This document shows, in pieces, positions 61,068 through 64,000 of a DNA stretch of 64,000 nucleotides (positions within the stretch are counted from its first letter, which is position 1; every line of letters begins with the position of its first letter). The DNA comes from Parafrankia sp041008525. Lineage in GTDB: Bacteria; Actinomycetota; Actinomycetes; Frankiales; Frankiaceae. A model generated the notes under the pieces. The model saw nothing but the letters and a program-made list of their open reading frames with translations. It made no database searches and was not told the DNA's origin. The DNA lies in assembly GCF_041008525.1 (NCBI RefSeq), contig NZ_JBFLUG010000001.1, positions 124,001 through 188,000 of the forward strand, given 5' to 3'. The translations under genes were made by a program, and so were the position numbers.

Positions 61068-61124
61068 CCGGCACCCGGCATCACCGGCACCCGGTACTCG
61101 CCCGCCCCCGCCGCCCGCGGCCCG

Positions 61125-61223
61125 CTACTTCTTGTTGCGGCGCTGAACCCGTGTGCGCTTGAGCAGCTTGCGGTGCTTCTTCTTGGCCATCCGCTTGCGA
61201 CGCTTCTTGATTACTGAACCCAC
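61125..61223 (-). CDS. Small ribosomal subunit protein bS22 (AURKAIP1/COX24-like)
   Basis: The 32-residue product starts with GTG at 61223, is extremely basic and contains SVIKKRRKRMAKKKHRKLL followed by RTRVQRR. This matches the tiny AURKAIP1/COX24-domain protein of actinobacteria, identified as bS22 in mycobacterial ribosome structures. The long frame that includes it upstream is not conserved; the protein begins at its family-typical start. It is easily missed because of its length. It lies between proC and the 34-residue candidate gene. Confidence 0.88.
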   Translation of the reverse strand: MGSVIKKRRKRMAKKKHRKLLKRTRVQRRNKK

Positions 61224-61336
61224 GAACCCGACCGATCTGTTGACGAAGTTTTTCCGAGCGAGCCTACCCGCCGGAACCCTGCTGCCCGGCAACCGGTGCA
61301 CCTTCGCAGCGGACGTCGATGCCGAGCTGGCACATG

Positions 61337-62188
61337 TCAGGAGGCGCCGAGCTCGCGGGAGCGGGCGCACGCCGCCTCCACCGCGTCCAGGACGGCTGCC
61401 CGGACACCGCCCCGGTCCAGCTGGCGCAGCGCCGCGATCGTGGTGCCGCCCGGCGAGGTGACCGCCTCGCGCAGCAGGGACGGATGCTCGTTCCCACCAG
61501 CACCACCAGCACCACCCGCGCCTCCGGGACCGGGCGCGTCGCGCAGCATCCGCGCGGAGCCGGCGGCGGTCTGCACCACCAGCTCGGCCGCGAGTGCCCG
61601 CGGGAGCCCCAGCAGCACCCCGCCCTCGATCATCGCCTCGATCAGGTAGAAGAAGTAGGCCGGGCCGCTGCCGGAGAGTGCCGTGACCGCGTCGAGCTGG
61701 GCCTCGCTCACCCGCACGACCCGCCCGACCGGGCGCAGCATCTCCTCGACGGCGGCGAGGTGCTCGTCGCCGGCCCCGGGGCCGGCGCACAGGGCCGACA
61801 TCGCCTCGTCCACGAGCAGCGGGGTGTTCGTCATGACCCGCACGACGGCGGTCCCCGGCGGCATCCGCTCGGCGACGAAGGCGGACGTCACGCCGGCCGC
61901 CACCGAGACGACCAGCGCCCCGGGCCGCACATGGTCGCGGATCTCCGCCAGCACGGAACCCATGTCCTGTGGCTTGACGGCCAGGACGACGACCTCGGCC
62001 TCGGCCACCGCGGCCGGCGGGTCGACCACCTTCACACCGAACGACGCAGCGATCTCCGCGGCCCGACGCTCGTCCCGCTCCGCCGCGAGCACGTCGGACG
62101 GCGCCCGCCCGGCCCGCAGCAGGCCGGACAGCAGCGCGCCACCGAGCCGACCCACCCCGACGATCGCGAGAACGCTCCTGCCCTGCAC
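61337..62188 (-). CDS. proC: Pyrroline-5-carboxylate reductase
   Basis: ProC performs the last step of proline synthesis, reducing pyrroline-5-carboxylate with NAD(P)H. The 283-residue product has the nucleotide loop AIVGVGRLGGALL, VLAVKPQDM, the ALSGSGPAYFFYLIEAM signature and the C-terminal REAVTSPGGTT. Just before this last motif is an insertion at about residues 218-233 of Gly and Ala, encoded by a 9-bp repeat. The site is normally a short, conserved turn, so the insertion is unusual. The first ATG at 62188 fits the family start. Confidence 0.93.
   Translation of the reverse strand: MQGRSVLAIVGVGRLGGALLSGLLRAGRAPSDVLAAERDERRAAEIAASFGVKVVDPPAAVAEAEVVVLAVKPQDMGSVLAEIRDHVRPGALVVSVAAGVTSAFVAERMPPGTAVVRVMTNTPLLVDEAMSALCAGPGAGDEHLAAVEEMLRPVGRVVRVSEAQLDAVTALSGSGPAYFFYLIEAMIEGGVLLGLPRALAAELVVQTAAGSARMLRDAPGPGGAGGAGGAGGNEHPSLLREAVTSPGGTTIAALRQLDRGGVRAAVLDAVEAACARSRELGAS
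61494..61520. repeat. 9-bp tandem repeat inside proC
   Basis: The unit ccaccagca repeats about three times and encodes Gly-Gly-Ala triplets on the minus strand, within the substrate-side region of ProC. Confidence 0.85.
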
Positions 62189-62289
62189 AGATCACTCCCT
62201 CAGCTCCACCGCCCGCCACCTGCCAGCCGGGCAGCGGCGCCGCCGGTGCAGGCTACGACCTCCCGGACCCGCGCGTTCCCACAGCGTTC

Positions 62290-64000
62290 CTACCAGCCCT
62301 CGCCCGCACCGGGCATCGGCCCGAACAGCGGGTCGGGCTCGGCTGCCGGGCGGCCGGCCCGCGCACCGCGGTCACCCGTCGGCGGCCCCGCCGCATGGTC
62401 CCGGTCGGCGGGTGCCGGCGTCCGGCCCGCGTGCCCGTACACCGGCTCCTCACCGTAGTGGCCGTGCTGCCCGTGGCGGCCGGGCTCGTGCCCGGGAGGC
62501 GGACTCGGGCGGCGCCCTGCTTCGGCGCCGGGGTCGGCGATCGCAGGCAGGCGCAGGTTCATGGTCTCGCCGACCACAGTGGCTCCGGCCGCCCGCGGGT
62601 CGGCCGGTGCCGGGGTCACGCCGACGCCGACGCGGGTGTCCGGCCCGCCGCGCAGCGCCGGGTAGGCGGCCCAGTCCGGCACGGGTGTCGGCTCGCTCCA
62701 GCCGCCCGGGCGACCGGAGCCCACCGCGGGCCCGTGCTCGTACACCGGCGGACCGTCCGGGCGGTCGTAGGTGACCGAGCCGGGACGCGGCCCCCCGAAG
62801 TCGGTGGCACCGGGTGCGCCCACCCGGTCGCGGCGGTCGGCCTGCGGCGGCACCTGGCGGGGATCCCGGTCGCGCAGGGGGTAGCCCTCATCCACCCAGT
62901 CGACGTCCGCCTCGGCCCAGGACTGCGTGCCCACCGGCTCCGGTTGGCGCGGCTCCCTCGGCCCTGGCACACCCCGGGGATCCAGCGGCTCCCGCGGATC
63001 CGGCAGGTCGGCCAGCTCCGGCAGGTCCGACAGCTCGGGCAGGTCGACCAGATCCCGTCCGCCACGCTCGCCGGCCGGCCGGCCGCGGTCCGTCCGGTCG
63101 CCATGGTCCGTCCGGTCACCACGGTCCGTCCGGTCACGACGATCCATCCGGTCGTCCCGGCCCGGCCGGTCGCCGTCACCGAGGCTGACCGGCGGGCGGG
63201 CAGCCTCGTCGGCGGCGGGACGGGCCGGGCCGCGCGGGGTGTCCGACCACTTCGGCCGGCGGGCCTGGATGGGCTTCTCGACAAAGGAGTTCACCACGTA
63301 GGCGGTGATGGTGGTGGCCACGGCGGCGACGAAAACCGCGGGCCACAGACCGATCCGGGGCACGAGCTGGCCTGCCGCGGCCGAGATGAAGGGGTAGTGC
63401 CACAGGTAGATGGTGTAGGTCATCTTCCCGAGCCAGGCCATCTTCGGATGGCCGAGCAGGCGCACCCAGGTGGCGTCCCGGTTCACGTCGGCGCCGATGA
63501 TCAGGATGGCGCCGAGGACGGCGGTCGGCACGTAGGCCGTGTAGTCGATCCAGTTCGGGTCGTGCGCCTCCTTGGACGGCCCCAGGAAACAGAGGAGCAG
63601 CATCACGATCGCGGCCGGCAGGCCGAGAGCGCCGAGCCGGCGGCCCGTCGTCCAGCGCCCGACCGCGGCGCGCGTGGCCGCGGAGGAGGCACCGCGGCTC
63701 CGGTCGCCACCGGAGCGGTCGGCCGCCGCCCTCTGCCCGCCCGTACCGGGCTTCCCTGCGGCGGCGTCGTCCCGACTGGCCGGGCCGGCAAGGGCCCGCA
63801 GGCGGTTGTCCCGCCAGACCGCGACCAGGGCGCCGATGAGCAGCGGCGCGATGTGGGTGTCGGCCGCCAGGTAGATCCGGGTGCGCGGGGCGCCGTTCGC
63901 GGCGAGGACGTACGTCCAGCCCAGGACGATGCCGATCGACGCGATCAGGAACACGAGCAGGTAGGGCCGCAGTCGTGCCGACCGTGCGAACAGCACGAAC
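62290..64000 (-). CDS. Acyltransferase-3 family membrane protein (5' end cut off)
   Basis: The gene extends past the right edge, so its N-terminus is missing. The visible part has about six hydrophobic helices, including the family motif LGKMTYTIYLWHYPFI and the closing NSFVEKPIQ, which identify an OafA/YrhL-like acyltransferase that decorates envelope sugars or lipids. After the membrane domain comes a tail of about 330 residues rich in Arg, Asp, Gly and Pro, with DRTDRGDRTDHGDRTDRG repeats. This tail is much longer than usual and is probably cytoplasmic and disordered. Confidence 0.85.
   Translation of the reverse strand, partial: FVLFARSARLRPYLLVFLIASIGIVLGWTYVLAANGAPRTRIYLAADTHIAPLLIGALVAVWRDNRLRALAGPASRDDAAAGKPGTGGQRAAADRSGGDRSRGASSAATRAAVGRWTTGRRLGALGLPAAIVMLLLCFLGPSKEAHDPNWIDYTAYVPTAVLGAILIIGADVNRDATWVRLLGHPKMAWLGKMTYTIYLWHYPFISAAAGQLVPRIGLWPAVFVAAVATTITAYVVNSFVEKPIQARRPKWSDTPRGPARPAADEAARPPVSLGDGDRPGRDDRMDRRDRTDRGDRTDHGDRTDRGRPAGERGGRDLVDLPELSDLPELADLPDPREPLDPRGVPGPREPRQPEPVGTQSWAEADVDWVDEGYPLRDRDPRQVPPQADRRDRVGAPGATDFGGPRPGSVTYDRPDGPPVYEHGPAVGSGRPGGWSEPTPVPDWAAYPALRGGPDTRVGVGVTPAPADPRAAGATVVGETMNLRLPAIADPGAEAGRRPSPPPGHEPGRHGQHGHYGEEPVYGHAGRTPAPADRDHAAGPPTGDRGARAGRPAAEPDPLFGPMPGAGEGW
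63087..63158. repeat. 18-bp tandem repeat, four copies
   Basis: Units of the type ggtccgtccggtcaccac lie at 63087-63104, 63105-63122 and 63123-63140, with a diverged fourth at 63141-63158. They encode Asp-Arg-Thr-Asp repeats in the tail of the acyltransferase-3 protein. Confidence 0.9.

Noticed and set aside
61224..62219. Long frame reading into the bS22 gene
   Set aside because: It is antisense-like Arg/Gly/Ala sequence out of frame with proC. Only the final 32 codons match a known family, beginning at the GTG at 61223.

Overview
The window is very G+C-rich actinobacterial chromosome. I think it comes from Frankia or a close relative. The reasons are the futalosine (mqn) menaquinone route, a 14-gene-type complex I operon, System II cytochrome c maturation, a rex-hemACDB cluster with a BldN-type sigma factor beside it, and Gly/Ala/Pro-rich insertions in ordinary enzymes. 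The genus is an inference from gene content. There is no sign of a plasmid, prophage, transposon or CRISPR array, and no tRNA or rRNA was found.

Layout. 1-13099 (minus): nuoA to nuoL, with nuoL running off the left edge. 13477-14775: a geranylgeranyl reductase of the type that saturates menaquinone side chains, with a Rex-operator-like palindrome upstream. 15108-16003 (plus): a dienelactone hydrolase, possibly preceded by a coupled 53-codon ORF. 16047-19190 (minus): mqnC, an adenosine-deaminase-family gene and menG. 19285-21567: a small protein and a membrane-anchored Ser/Thr kinase. 22170-27294: sulfite reduction and siroheme genes (CbiX-type chelatase, cobA-hemD fusion, cysH, zinc-ribbon protein, sulfite reductase) with a putative cysteine-rich leader peptide. 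27612-30126: an orphan receiver protein and an XRE-type regulator. 30167-36971 (minus): a long menaquinone run (ubiD, ubiA, ubiX, mqnE, mqnA) containing three small membrane proteins. 37295-37741: a PLDc_N-like membrane protein. 37785-45922 (minus): cytochrome c maturation (TlpA/ResA-like, ccdA, resB, ccsB), rlmA, a histidine phosphatase and hemL. 46581-46805: a CopZ-like copper chaperone. 47024-53969 (minus): glutaredoxin-like gene, rex, hemA, hemC, hemD, hemB. 54350-56290 (plus): BldN-like sigma factor and a HAD phosphatase. 57394-64000 (minus): acyltransferase, epimerase, SAM hydrolase, ribosomal protein bS22, proC and a truncated acyltransferase-3 gene.

How it fits together. Most of the window builds one respiratory chain: complex I, its quinone, quinone tailoring, heme, and the machinery that attaches heme to c-type cytochromes. 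Two near-identical perfect palindromes with core CGTGAA-N4-TTCACG lie upstream of the reductase next to nuo and upstream of rex-hem. They suggest that the NADH/NAD+ sensor Rex links quinone/complex I functions with heme supply. The second theme is sulfur assimilation: sulfite reductase needs siroheme, and the siroheme methyltransferase and a candidate chelatase are encoded next to it.

The main items for follow-up are the Rex-box pair, the cysteine leader peptide with its adjoining hairpin, the reciprocal decay of two CobA-HemD-type fusions, two small ORFs, small membrane proteins of unknown function inside the menaquinone run, and a gene-free 1.1 kb stretch with RNA-like hairpins. I saw nothing that clearly forms a wholly new defence or mobile system.
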